A stretch of DNA of 62,241 nucleotides from Bacillota bacterium. GTDB lineage: Bacteria > Bacillota > Limnochordia > DTU087 > JAAYGB01. Numbering within the stretch: position 1 is the first letter of the stretch; each line of letters starts with the position of its first letter. The position numbers and the translations under genes are program-made. The stretch covers positions 1-62,241 of the forward strand of contig JAAYGB010000016.1 in the NCBI GenBank assembly GCA_012727955.1, read 5' to 3'. Positions 46,649-55,399 of the stretch are shown one piece after another. The notes beneath the pieces were generated by a model. That model searched no databases. It saw only the letters and a list, made by a program, of their open reading frames with translations, and was not told where the DNA came from.

Positions 46649-47455
46649 CTACTTGATGTGCTGCCGGACCCACTCCAGGCCCTTGCGGTACCCTTCCGCG
46701 GAGTCGGTCTTACCTTCATACTCCACACACCAAACCCCATCATACCCAACATCCTGCAGACACTTGACGGCCCAGTGAAGGTCTATTTCACCTTCACCGA
46801 GGGCAGTGCCCACGTAGTCTGCTAAACTGCCCCGTCCGTCTTTTAAGTGACAGTGCAGCACGTAGGGAGCGATGGTGGCATAGAACTCATTAACCTTGTC
46901 TAAGGAGTGACCAGCCCAGCGATAGTTCATTGTATCCAAGTTGGCACCGATACTGTCGCTGCCCAGCTCTTGAAAGAGCCTGACCTGCAAGTCCGCGTCA
47001 TTGGTAACCAAACCATGGTTATCCAAAGCCATGAGCAAGCCCTGCCTCTCGGCCGCCGGCAAACTCCGAGAAAATCCCTCCAGCATCAGATCAAACCACT
47101 GGGATTCCTCAACGCCTTCCTTGGGCCAACCACCGTCGACCCGCAGGATCTTCACCTCGAGAAGCGAAGCTAAAGCCCCCACTTGCTCCATCCGCTCTAC
47201 TTGGCGGGTCATCTCCTCTGGGCTGGTAACGAGGAAATCGTTTTGGGCGGCAAGGGCGGAACACCTCATCCCTCGTTCCGCCAGCATTTCCTTGACTCGA
47301 CGGGCTTGAGCCTCCGCCTCGGCATAGGATGCATCCCCGGCCCAAATATCTGAGGCCATCAGTTCCGTGTACTCAAACCCAGTCTCAGAGGCATAGGTCA
47401 AGAATGTCTCCAAGTCACCGGGAAAGTTGTAATGCACCAAGCCTAACTTAACCAT
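46649..47455 (-). CDS. Sugar phosphate isomerase/epimerase family protein
   Basis: A TIM-barrel protein of the xylose-isomerase-like/AP endonuclease 2 superfamily (268 residues). Barrel-end motifs with metal ligands are FEYTELMASDIW, ILRVDGGWPKEG, LMALDNHGLVTND, IGANLDTMNYRW and HCHLKDGRG near residues 30, 115, 150, 180 and 210; VWCVEYEGK (about 250) gives the final Glu. The ATG at 47455 has AGGAGGG upstream. It lies 43 bases after a Gfo/Idh/MocA gene; such pairs commonly handle inositols or keto-sugars. Confidence 0.87.
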   Translation of the reverse strand: MVKLGLVHYNFPGDLETFLTYASETGFEYTELMASDIWAGDASYAEAEAQARRVKEMLAERGMRCSALAAQNDFLVTSPEEMTRQVERMEQVGALASLLEVKILRVDGGWPKEGVEESQWFDLMLEGFSRSLPAAERQGLLMALDNHGLVTNDADLQVRLFQELGSDSIGANLDTMNYRWAGHSLDKVNEFYATIAPYVLHCHLKDGRGSLADYVGTALGEGEIDLHWAVKCLQDVGYDGVWCVEYEGKTDSAEGYRKGLEWVRQHIK

Positions 47456-47498
47456 CCTCAGGCCCTCCTTTGCCCGTACTTATCGCCTTCCTTAGCAG

Positions 47499-48599
47499 TT
47501 AGCCAATGCACCAATTGATGTCGTTAACCAACTCGACCTTTCCAGAATCTGCGGAGCGAATTCCCGCATCCAACAGAGCCATGGCATCGAGGTTAAGGGG
47601 CAGATCCAAGGTAGGATGCAAGGGCTCACCGGTCCTCAAGTGGTGAAGCATTTCCTCGGCAATGTCAGCCCGGCCCTCCGGTAGGGTCATATCTTCGAAT
47701 ACTTGTGTGGGCTCCTTGCTGCCTCGCTCAGTGTAAACCAAGAGCCGATTGCCACCATCGATAACTAAGGTACCCTTTTCACCATAGATGATGGGTCCTG
47801 TTGGAATTCCGGTATGGAAGGTGGTCCAGGTACCCTCCAGGATCGCGATGGCCCGAGAAAAACGTGCGGTGATGACTGCATTATCATCGGCATCGCCATA
47901 GTGGGAGAGCAGATTAGCCCGAATACCAGTGGCCGCCACTGCCCGCTCACCTAGGAACCAGCTGGACAAGCAAGCACCATAGCAGCAGTAGTCCAAAAGT
48001 GCTCCACCACCGGGCTTGCGTTGATGCCACCACTCGGCGCCCTTCTCCTCGTCGGTGACCTGCTGACCGTAGGACAGGGGTCCCATGGAGGGGCCATTAC
48101 GCCACTTGACCTCCCAAACGGTGCCGATCTCGCCAGCGTCGATTAATTCCTTCGCTTTGCGAACTGCCGGCCACCAGGTAGCGGGCCAGTTGACCACCAA
48201 TTTGACGCCAGCATTCTTAGCGGCGCGAACCATCCGCAGCGCCTCAGACAAACTAGCAGCCATGGGTTTTTCCGTCAACATGTGGATCCCCTTGGCAGCG
48301 ATGGCCTCGGCAACTTCCCCGTGCCGCGCGTTCTCGGGACAGAAAATGATGATATCAAACTCTTCCTTTTCCAACATCTCCCGGTAGTCGTCATAGGCCT
48401 TGGGAATTCCGGTGTCCTCCAGGGCCCGCTCCAGGTTAGCGCGACGAGTGCCCGGCTCAACGGACAATGAAGGAACTAGGGGCACTGTATCGGCACAGGC
48501 CACCCATTCTACGTCATCCCTCTTGGCAAAGGAATCAATTAACCCGTTAACGTGCATGTGGGCAAATCCTATTACCCCCACCCGGTACTTGTTGCTCAC
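47499..48599 (-). CDS. Gfo/Idh/MocA family oxidoreductase
   Basis: A second member of this family in the window, not closely similar to the one at 39235. The Rossmann start is YRVGVIGFAHMHVNGLIDSF, in which His replaces the usual Gly-x-Gly pattern; the catalytic Lys is in HMLTEKPMAASLSEAL (about residue 112). GGALLDYCCYGACLSSW (about 200) replaces the common GG-x-L-x-D-x-G-x-H motif, so the usual His is missing. The 366 residues are full length. The start is GTG at 48599. It forms an operon with the sugar isomerase behind the palindromic promoter at 48646-48682. Confidence 0.88.
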   Translation of the reverse strand: MSNKYRVGVIGFAHMHVNGLIDSFAKRDDVEWVACADTVPLVPSLSVEPGTRRANLERALEDTGIPKAYDDYREMLEKEEFDIIIFCPENARHGEVAEAIAAKGIHMLTEKPMAASLSEALRMVRAAKNAGVKLVVNWPATWWPAVRKAKELIDAGEIGTVWEVKWRNGPSMGPLSYGQQVTDEEKGAEWWHQRKPGGGALLDYCCYGACLSSWFLGERAVAATGIRANLLSHYGDADDNAVITARFSRAIAILEGTWTTFHTGIPTGPIIYGEKGTLVIDGGNRLLVYTERGSKEPTQVFEDMTLPEGRADIAEEMLHHLRTGEPLHPTLDLPLNLDAMALLDAGIRSADSGKVELVNDINWCIG

Positions 48600-48645
48600 A
48601 ACTGATCAACTCCTTGATGTATTAAGTAGCTTCGGACTGCATTTG

Positions 48646-48682
48646 ACTGTAACGTTGTTGCAACCATTGTCTAATTTAGACA
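48646..48682 (-). promoter_or_regulatory. Promoter with two palindromes before the Gfo/Idh-isomerase operon
   Basis: Minus-strand TAGACA (48668-48673) and TACAGT (48646-48651) are 16 bases apart. TGTCTAATTTAGACA (48668-48682) is a perfect 7-1-7 palindrome covering the -35. TGTAACGTTGTTGCA (48648-48662) has matching TGnAAC/GTTnCA arms over the spacer, like a LacI-type operator. Both are well placed for repression. Confidence 0.5.
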
Positions 48683-48689
48683 GTCTTGG

Positions 48690-49877
48690 TCAGTCTCCTT
48701 GTTGATTGTCCACTTTCTTTGCCGCTGCTGCCATTCTCTCCAAAGCTTCCTGCAGGATCGGACGGGGGCAAGCAAAGTTAAGTCGCAGGTAATTATCCCC
48801 GCCGGGCCCAAAGTACTGACCATCATTCAATACCACACCGGCCTCCTCGACAAAATAACGATGAAGTTTATCCGGGGCCAAGCTCAATTGACTGCACTCC
48901 AGCCAACTTAAGTAGGTTCCCTCGGGCTGCATGACCTTGATCCCAGGGATGTACTCTTCTATGTAAGCTGCGACGAAATCTCGGTTTTCCTGTAGATACT
49001 TCAGCAATGCCTCCAGCCAAGGCTCGCCATGGCGATAGGCCGCCTCCATGGCCACAATGCCAAAGAGATTGGTGGGCGCGCCAACGGCTTCCATCCTATT
49101 GGCAAAGGTCTGTCGAAGCTTTGGGTTTTCAATAATTACCGCTGCCGTCGACAGGCCGGCAAGGTTAAAGGTCTTACTGGGCGCCATACAGGTGACGGTA
49201 AACTGCGAGATTTCCTCGGACAAGGAGGCAATGGGAGTGTAGCTATGACCTGTGTAGACAAAATCGGAATGAATGTCGTCGGACACAATAATTACTCCAT
49301 GCTTTGCACACAGCTGGGCCAAGGCTTCCAGTTCCCTCTTGGTCCAGACCCGACCGCCGGGATTGTGGGGGTTGCAGAGAAACAGCAATTTGGTTCTTCC
49401 GTCAATCTTTTTCTCCAGGTCCTCCAAGTCCATCACGTAGCGACCCGCCTCGAGTTTGAGGGGATTGGTCACCACATGACAGCCGTTAGTGGTAATCGCC
49501 TGGTAAAAGGGCCTGTACACCGGGGATTGGACAATGACCTTGTCTCCGGGGTTGGTAAAGGCCATAACGGCTAAGGCTAGTCCATCCACGACACCGCCCA
49601 AGAGCTGCACCCACTCGGCTTCAACCTTCCACTGATGTCTTTTCCAGATCCAGTCCACCAGGGCAGCAATCGCCTCTGTCGGCGCCAGTGAATACCCGTA
49701 GACTGGATGTTGGATTCTCTTGAGCAGCGCCCGGGTCACTTCCGGTGGCGCCACAAAATCCATGTCAGCTACCGATAGGGGGATCAGGTCCTCCCGTCCG
49801 TAAAGCTGCCGAGGAGAATCCCACTTGACGCACCGAGTTCCAACGCGTTCAATAACCTGGTCGAAATTGAACTCCAT
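48690..49877 (-). CDS. patB: PatB/MalY-type pyridoxal-phosphate C-S lyase
   Basis: A fold-type I aminotransferase-like enzyme; the MalY/PatB group cleaves cystathionine or cysteine conjugates to release a thiol, pyruvate and ammonia. Marks are YGYSLAPTEAI, QSPVYRPFYQAI, CNPHNPGGRVW (about residue 172), VSDDIHSDFVYTGH (about 200) and the PLP lysine in APSKTFNLAGL (about 235). The 395 residues are full length. A TTG two codons upstream opens the frame, but the ATG at 49877 has GGAGG seven bases upstream. It sits upstream of the Gfo/Idh operon on the same strand. Confidence 0.9.
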   Translation of the reverse strand: MEFNFDQVIERVGTRCVKWDSPRQLYGREDLIPLSVADMDFVAPPEVTRALLKRIQHPVYGYSLAPTEAIAALVDWIWKRHQWKVEAEWVQLLGGVVDGLALAVMAFTNPGDKVIVQSPVYRPFYQAITTNGCHVVTNPLKLEAGRYVMDLEDLEKKIDGRTKLLFLCNPHNPGGRVWTKRELEALAQLCAKHGVIIVSDDIHSDFVYTGHSYTPIASLSEEISQFTVTCMAPSKTFNLAGLSTAAVIIENPKLRQTFANRMEAVGAPTNLFGIVAMEAAYRHGEPWLEALLKYLQENRDFVAAYIEEYIPGIKVMQPEGTYLSWLECSQLSLAPDKLHRYFVEEAGVVLNDGQYFGPGGDNYLRLNFACPRPILQEALERMAAAAKKVDNQQGD

Positions 49878-49996
49878 CTCCAAACCTCCACCTCATCTAG
49901 GTATATTATAGCAAGAGCTGTCTCGGTACATCCGAAACAGCTCCCTTCTAGCTCAGCTATGGCCCAGGCACTCCCGGCAGCAGGTCCGGCTTGACC

Positions 49997-50467
49997 TTAT
50001 TTCTCGTGGACAAATTGGCATCCCTGACATCCTGGAGCAATGGTCAATTCCTGGGCATCAGCGTAGGCCACCACAGAGTAGGTGTAGTCCTGTGCCCCAA
50101 AGTATTTCGTACAGTAGTTAAAGGAGACAGCAATGACAAAGCCAGCGATGATATAAGCCCACCAGGAGCTATCGGCAGCCAGCAGACTATTACTAATCAG
50201 ATAGGCTGCCAGACCCGCCAACAAGGGAAAGAGGTAGATGCCAAAGGCTGCCTTGAGAGCTAGACTACTGTCGTACTCAATATCCACCCAGTCCCCCACG
50301 GCAGCGTTAATATCATTGGTGGCTGTCAAAGTCAACTCACTGTTGGTCGGTCCAAAGATTTGGCCGTGGGCGCAGTTACCCCCACAACCCCCCTGACGGT
50401 AGATTTGCACCAATACATGCCCCGTCGGTTCTAGGGATACGATCTGTCCCGTCTTTCTTTGCGCCAT
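49997..50467 (-). CDS. RseC/MucC family protein (SoxR-reducing system type)
   Basis: A small membrane protein of 156 residues. An N-terminal beta domain has a Cys cluster (GGCGGNCAHG, about residue 27-36). Two membrane helices follow (AFGIYLFPLLAGLAAYLI and WWAYIIAGFVIAVSF). The C-terminus ends in a Cys pair (GCQGCQF). RseC proteins act with the Rnf-like complex to reduce SoxR in enterics, and clostridial members often sit next to rnf genes. No rnf gene is seen here. The frame starts at a GTG (50476), but the ATG at 50467 has GGAG at the right distance. Confidence 0.78.
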   Translation of the reverse strand: MAQRKTGQIVSLEPTGHVLVQIYRQGGCGGNCAHGQIFGPTNSELTLTATNDINAAVGDWVDIEYDSSLALKAAFGIYLFPLLAGLAAYLISNSLLAADSSWWAYIIAGFVIAVSFNYCTKYFGAQDYTYSVVAYADAQELTIAPGCQGCQFVHEK

Positions 50468-50604
50468 CAAGTTCACTCCATATATACATAATCTGTTGTC
50501 TTCATCGCACTCCTATAATACTTCTGTATCGATGCCCGTAATCCTAGCCCACAAGCCCAAGAGCAGCTTTTTTCTTGGGGCGGCAATATGAGGGAGCAAG
50601 CTCC

Positions 50605-53600
50605 CTATTGCTGGGCCTTCGCTCCCTCACCCCGATCCTTATGAACGGTGATAGTATTTTGGGCCAAGGCATCAAAGGCGTCATCATGACTGATCACAAA
50701 CAACTGATTGAATCCTTTGGTACACTCTCCGATGGCCTGGGCCAAACTGTGGCGTCTTTCTTCATCAAGATTGGTGGTAGGTTCGTCAAAAAAACCAATC
50801 TTGACGTCGGACAGAACCTGCATCAAAGCCAGACGGACGGCTAGCGCTGCCGCCATCTGTTCACCGCCGGACAATTGCTTGAAGACTCTCACCCGCTCCC
50901 TACCCTGGAACATGTCTGTCAACTGAATATCGTATTCCTCGGCCCAATCCAAGCGGACATTCTCATTGGTGATTTGCCGAAAAATTTGGTTGGCCAAATC
51001 CGATAAGTGGGCTCGGTAAACTTGAGCGATGGGATCCGCTGCCTCCCGAAGAACCTGCCGGATACTGACAGCCAACTCCCTGGTCTTTTCCTTCACCCGT
51101 AGGTTGCGCCGGACGATTGCCAGCGCCTCCTCTTTTTCCTGCAGTTCCTTGCGTGCTTGGGTCAACCGCTCAACGTCATCGGCCAGATGTTTGATGCTCA
51201 CCCCAACGGACTGGGCCTGTCCATAGACTTCCTGCAGTTGCGCCTTCACCTCAGCATGGACCTTAGGGTCATACTCCTTTTCCAGCTGCGCAATTTCACC
51301 TTGCAAAGTCTTCAGATGCTGCTGATTAGCCTCCATCTCTGCCTGGAGCTGACGCAGCTCCTCGGTGATTCCCTCTAGTTTCTGTGCCGCCTGGAGATGG
51401 GCGCTATAGGCTTCGTAACCGGCTTGGGTTGTCTGCAAGGCGGATCGCAGCTGAGCCAGTTGCTGGTCTAGATCCTGCCATTGCTGCAAAGCCTGAGTCA
51501 ACTCAATCGCCTTGGCCTCACTGTCCTGTAACTGACGGCGCCAGTTCTCTATCTCCTGCCTCCGGGTGGCTAAACTCTTCTGGCGCACTTGACAATGGCG
51601 CAGCTGCTCCTGGGCGGTCTTTGCCTGGGTCTGTACCTCTTTGCGCTGCAGACTCAAGGTCTGCAGGCATTGGTCAAACCAGGCCTGCACCCCTTCAAGA
51701 TCCGACACCGCCCCTTGGGCCCAGGCCTTCACCCCGGCAGCCGTTACTTCCCATTGGCCCATCCACTGAGTAAGCCAGTGGATGATTGCCTCCCCTTCCT
51801 GGGACGGGGCTTCCCCTGACAGCACCCTTGGGACGTCGGTGTTGCCGACCTGTGGGCAGGTTACCTCCTCACTTGCCCAGGGTCTTTCTTTCATCCAGCT
51901 GCCTGCGGCTGAAAGAATATCTCCAGCTGACCCCTTTACCTTCTGGCCAGCTGCCAGCAATGCACGGAGGGTCTTAACCGGAAACTGGGCCGCGGTCTGG
52001 GCCGCCGCCTGCAGAGCTTGATGACAGCGGACGTGCTCCCCTTCGATCTCGGTAAGGCCTAACTGAGCACCTTGAATTTCCTCTCGCAACCGCTGCCAGC
52101 GGTCCTGCTTTTCCCGTTCTCGGCGCTCTCGTACCTCAATTTCCGCGATTTGTTGTTCAAACTCAGCCAGCTGTTGGGACAGAAACTGATTCAGATCACC
52201 GGCTACTTTCTTGCTGGGGCAGGTATCCTGCACAATGGGACAAATCCCCTGCCGCAGGTGGGCTGCATTCTGCAAGAGGGCTTGCCTGCTGGCTATAACC
52301 GCGGCCTTCTCACTTAAGACTTCCTCTAACTGCAGCTCCTTTTCGGCGGTCTCTAGTGCTCCTTGCCCCTTGACAATCTCCAACAGCTGGGTCCTGCGAG
52401 TTTCAAGCTGCCGCAAACGATTGACGGCATCGGACAAAACTCTAGATACCTCAAAGGCAGAGCGTTCCCAGGTATCAATCAGGGTCACAGCCTGTTGAAA
52501 GGGCACCGCTGCCTCCCTCAGATCTTGGCGCCAACTATCCAGCTGCTTGGCGTCCTCCACCAAGGCGGTCGCCTTCTCATCCGCTGTCCTTAAGGCCTTA
52601 GTGGCTGCCTCGATTTCTTGTTGAAGCTGAGTTTGGGACTGGATCCAGTCCTTTTCGGCGGTCTCGATGGTGGCCTGCAAACTAGCCTGTCTGGTTCTCA
52701 CTTCCTGCAACCGCCGCTGCACCTGTTCTTGCTTGGCCTTCTCCCTTTCCACCCGCTGCAGCCGATCCGAGGCCTGCTTATAGGTTTGAAAGGCAGGCAA
52801 ATTGGCCTCCACTATCTGGCGAGCCCGATGGGCTTCCTCGGCTTGCTTGGCAAGACTGGCTATCATCCTCTCTTGCCCGGCGATAGTAGACTGCAACCGC
52901 TCCCTTTCACCGCGCCTAGCCAGCAAGGCAGTTTCCAGTTGAGCCAGTCTTGTCTCTGCCTGCCTATGGCCTGCAAATTCCCTTTGCAGCCGGGCCAAGG
53001 TCTCCCTTTCATCCTTCAGCCTTGCCTTAGCCAAAGTCAACTCCTCTTCCACTTGGGGCAACCGGGCGACGGTCTCCTCCAGACCAGCGATCTCTGCCTG
53101 CAGCCCATTGATCTCCCCTTCGATATACCGAACTAGTGAGAGGGTTTGGGAAAAGGCCCGGCGATAGGCCTCTACCTTGAGAATATCTTCAAAGACATCC
53201 CGGCGCTTGGCTGGAGTTTCCAAGAAAGGGGCAGAAAAGAGTCCCTGCTCCACCGCGATCACCTGGCTAAAGACCTTGCCTAGGTCATCGCTGGGGTCAA
53301 TTCCGATGTGCTCTTTGATCCACAAAGATACATCCGCCGCCCCATGCAACTGACTTAACTCCGCCTTGGTTTCCTCATCGTACACTTCCCATTTGACACT
53401 TCTGGCGGTGCGGCTAAACTTGCGGATCACCCGATACACCCGCTCATCCTTAGCCTCAAAGACCACCTGAATCTCACCGCTTTGCGCCCCCTCTCGCACA
53501 AACTGCCGAGCGGAATATGGAAGATAGTCAAAGAGCGCAAAGCCAATGCTTTCGATTACCGTTGTCTTACCGGCTCCATTCACACCGGAGATGAAGTTAA

Positions 53601-53673
53601 CACCGGGCTGAAAGGTGATGGTTTCATCCCCATAGCTCTTGACGTTGATCAAGCGCACCGATAGAATTCTCAA
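50605..53673 (-). CDS. sbcC: Nuclease SbcCD subunit C (Rad50-like ATPase)
   Basis: SbcC is the SMC-like ATPase that opens DNA ends and hairpins for the SbcD nuclease. Walker A is SGVNGAGKTT (about residue 31-40); two long coiled-coil arms rich in Gln/Glu/Leu flank the centre. Signature QLSGGEQMAAALAVRLAL (about 930) and FFDEPTTNLDEE end the chain. The central hook reads GICPIVQDTCPSKK (about 476), which is C-x6-C rather than the usual C-x-x-C zinc hook. The 1022 residues fit the family. The start is TTG at 53673, overlapping the sbcD stop by four bases (TTGA). Confidence 0.93.
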   Translation of the reverse strand: MRILSVRLINVKSYGDETITFQPGVNFISGVNGAGKTTVIESIGFALFDYLPYSARQFVREGAQSGEIQVVFEAKDERVYRVIRKFSRTARSVKWEVYDEETKAELSQLHGAADVSLWIKEHIGIDPSDDLGKVFSQVIAVEQGLFSAPFLETPAKRRDVFEDILKVEAYRRAFSQTLSLVRYIEGEINGLQAEIAGLEETVARLPQVEEELTLAKARLKDERETLARLQREFAGHRQAETRLAQLETALLARRGERERLQSTIAGQERMIASLAKQAEEAHRARQIVEANLPAFQTYKQASDRLQRVEREKAKQEQVQRRLQEVRTRQASLQATIETAEKDWIQSQTQLQQEIEAATKALRTADEKATALVEDAKQLDSWRQDLREAAVPFQQAVTLIDTWERSAFEVSRVLSDAVNRLRQLETRRTQLLEIVKGQGALETAEKELQLEEVLSEKAAVIASRQALLQNAAHLRQGICPIVQDTCPSKKVAGDLNQFLSQQLAEFEQQIAEIEVRERREREKQDRWQRLREEIQGAQLGLTEIEGEHVRCHQALQAAAQTAAQFPVKTLRALLAAGQKVKGSAGDILSAAGSWMKERPWASEEVTCPQVGNTDVPRVLSGEAPSQEGEAIIHWLTQWMGQWEVTAAGVKAWAQGAVSDLEGVQAWFDQCLQTLSLQRKEVQTQAKTAQEQLRHCQVRQKSLATRRQEIENWRRQLQDSEAKAIELTQALQQWQDLDQQLAQLRSALQTTQAGYEAYSAHLQAAQKLEGITEELRQLQAEMEANQQHLKTLQGEIAQLEKEYDPKVHAEVKAQLQEVYGQAQSVGVSIKHLADDVERLTQARKELQEKEEALAIVRRNLRVKEKTRELAVSIRQVLREAADPIAQVYRAHLSDLANQIFRQITNENVRLDWAEEYDIQLTDMFQGRERVRVFKQLSGGEQMAAALAVRLALMQVLSDVKIGFFDEPTTNLDEERRHSLAQAIGECTKGFNQLFVISHDDAFDALAQNTITVHKDRGEGAKAQQ

Positions 53674-54989
53674 TCCTGCTTCTCCCCCTCCACCTCGATC
53701 CCCGCGGCAGTCTGCGCCTGGCCTTGCTGCACCGCCACTAGGCCTGCCTCCTCTTTCGCTACCAATTGCTGGGCCAATTCCTCGATGGCTCTAGCCAATT
53801 CAGCATCATCGGCCTGGCTAGCCGTTGCTTCCTTCAGGGTCAGGGCCAAGTCCACCAAGGTCGACTGAGCACCTTTGAGGTGGGGATCCTGGGCAAAGAG
53901 ACCGGCCAGCACCTGGCGCTCTAGAACCTCTCGGCTCAATTGGCTGCCTTCACTGCCGCTGAAGCTGACCTGCTCTGCCCAACAGTTGTTTTCAATCTCT
54001 ACCACGAGGCAGCAAGTCAGCGCCCGTACCTTGGACTCAATATGGGCTAAATCGAGCGCCAAGGGGTTAAAGGGTAAGCTTCCCTGCAGAGTTAACCGGA
54101 GCATGGCCCCGGATTCCGCTGGCAGAGCCAGCTGCGCCGCTGCCCCTATGCAGCGTTCATAGACCTCTTCCGGCGACTGACAACTAGCCACCTCGACGGT
54201 GATGGTCTTAGCCAGCCTTCTCCGGCTGGGTATAAATCGTACCTGAGCTGCCTTGCTCTCCTCAGGCCAGATCACATGGTAAAATCCCTTTTCCGCCTGG
54301 CTTTCCCCCAAATCCCAGCACTCCGGGGCCCCAGGGTTGAATATCCAGCCATCCTCTTCGTAGCGACGATGAATATGTCCCATAGCAACATAATCCACCC
54401 GGGAGCGCAAAGGCGCGATATCTTCCCAGGCAATCCCGCCCAAATGCATCATTCGGGCCAGGGCGGAATGTAACAGCAGAACGGTAATTCCCGGGAACTC
54501 CTCCAGCTGCTCACTTAGCTCCTGCAACCGCCGGGGCATCATTGAGCCCTGATATCCCAACCCAACAAACCGAATTCCCGGAAACTCCAGCACACTACCC
54601 GAACCACGGATATGATCGTAGGGCGTGAGGGTCAGACAACCGTCGACAAAATCCGGTTGGAGCAGATGCAAATATCCCTGCTGATTCAAAAACCACATCC
54701 ATGAGTCTTGTTCACCGTAGGGAGCCTTATCGTGGTTTCCCTCGATGGCAATCACCGAAATCCCCGCGTCCCGCAGGCGCCGGAGCAAGGTTATCGCTTG
54801 GTTTAGGGTGCGAGAGTTAATGTTTCGCTTATTAAACAAGTCTCCCGCAATGAGAAAATAGTCTACTTGGTGGCAAATCGCGTAATCAATAATATCGGCA
54901 AAGACCCGCCCAAAGTCGGCAAACCGAGTTTCTTCTCCGTACTGGGCAAACCCCAGATGCAGATCACTGCAGTGAACAAAGCTAATCAA
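53670..54989 (-). CDS. sbcD: Nuclease SbcCD subunit D (Mre11-like)
   Basis: The manganese-dependent exo/endonuclease partner of SbcC. Phosphoesterase motifs are in order: FVHCSDLHLG (about residue 4-13), IAGDLFNKRN (about 48), IEGNHDKAPYG (about 82), LLLHSALA (about 175) and VAMGHIHRRYEEDGWIFNPG (about 200-220). The C-terminal third is the capping and SbcC-binding region. The 439 residues are slightly long, with an acidic Ala/Glu-rich tail. The start is TTG at 54989. It is the first gene of the sbcDC operon. Confidence 0.94.
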   Translation of the reverse strand: MISFVHCSDLHLGFAQYGEETRFADFGRVFADIIDYAICHQVDYFLIAGDLFNKRNINSRTLNQAITLLRRLRDAGISVIAIEGNHDKAPYGEQDSWMWFLNQQGYLHLLQPDFVDGCLTLTPYDHIRGSGSVLEFPGIRFVGLGYQGSMMPRRLQELSEQLEEFPGITVLLLHSALARMMHLGGIAWEDIAPLRSRVDYVAMGHIHRRYEEDGWIFNPGAPECWDLGESQAEKGFYHVIWPEESKAAQVRFIPSRRRLAKTITVEVASCQSPEEVYERCIGAAAQLALPAESGAMLRLTLQGSLPFNPLALDLAHIESKVRALTCCLVVEIENNCWAEQVSFSGSEGSQLSREVLERQVLAGLFAQDPHLKGAQSTLVDLALTLKEATASQADDAELARAIEELAQQLVAKEEAGLVAVQQGQAQTAAGIEVEGEKQD

Positions 54990-55212
54990 TTGGCACAGAC
55001 TCCCCTTCTCCCCTTGGTGACAAGCCTAGTCAAACTTCGCTTCAGCCAGAGCCTCCTCCTGCCTAGGGGCAGCGAGGCTTACCCTTCGTGGTTTTTCGAT
55101 TTTGTTCGTTCTTTTTTCTTTAGCTGTTGCATATCTTGAAATACCAGTCATTGGTGATTATTCCGCGGCTTGGAAGGACAAGTTCACAACTTGACGCAAA
55201 GAGGTGCTAGCG

Positions 55213-55311
55213 ATGAAGCTCAAGTTCCTGGCTCGGTGGCGGCAACGCCAACGGGTCAAGAAGATTACCGCCTGTCTATCCCGCTCCCTGTTAGTGATAG
55301 ACCGGAAATAG
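55213..55311 (+). CDS. Small basic ORF, unknown
   Basis: A 32-residue ORF (MKLKFLARWRQRQRVKKITA and a further 12 residues) with GAGGTG about eight bases upstream and an intrinsic terminator 17 bases after its stop. About a third of the residues are Arg or Lys. It sits alone in the 410-base gap between the divergent sbcD and glnS ends. No family is recognised; it may be a nucleic-acid-binding or membrane-active peptide, or the mRNA part of a small regulatory RNA. The rest of the gap (54990-55212) shows no gene. Confidence 0.4.
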   Translation: MKLKFLARWRQRQRVKKITACLSRSLLVIDRK

Positions 55312-55327
55312 CCTGACCCCTAAAAGG

Positions 55328-55368
55328 AAAAGAGCCTGCGCCCGTTAGCGAAGGCTCTTTTCTCTTTT
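55328..55368. terminator. Bidirectional intrinsic terminator
   Basis: AAAAGAGCCT (55328-55337) pairs perfectly with AGGCTCTTTT (55352-55361), followed by CTCTTTTT on the plus strand; A-rich sequence on the other side gives a T-run for the minus strand. It serves the small ORF and glnS. Confidence 0.9.
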
Positions 55369-55399
55369 TGGATGTATCTCCCAGCTTATCGTCGCTGCC

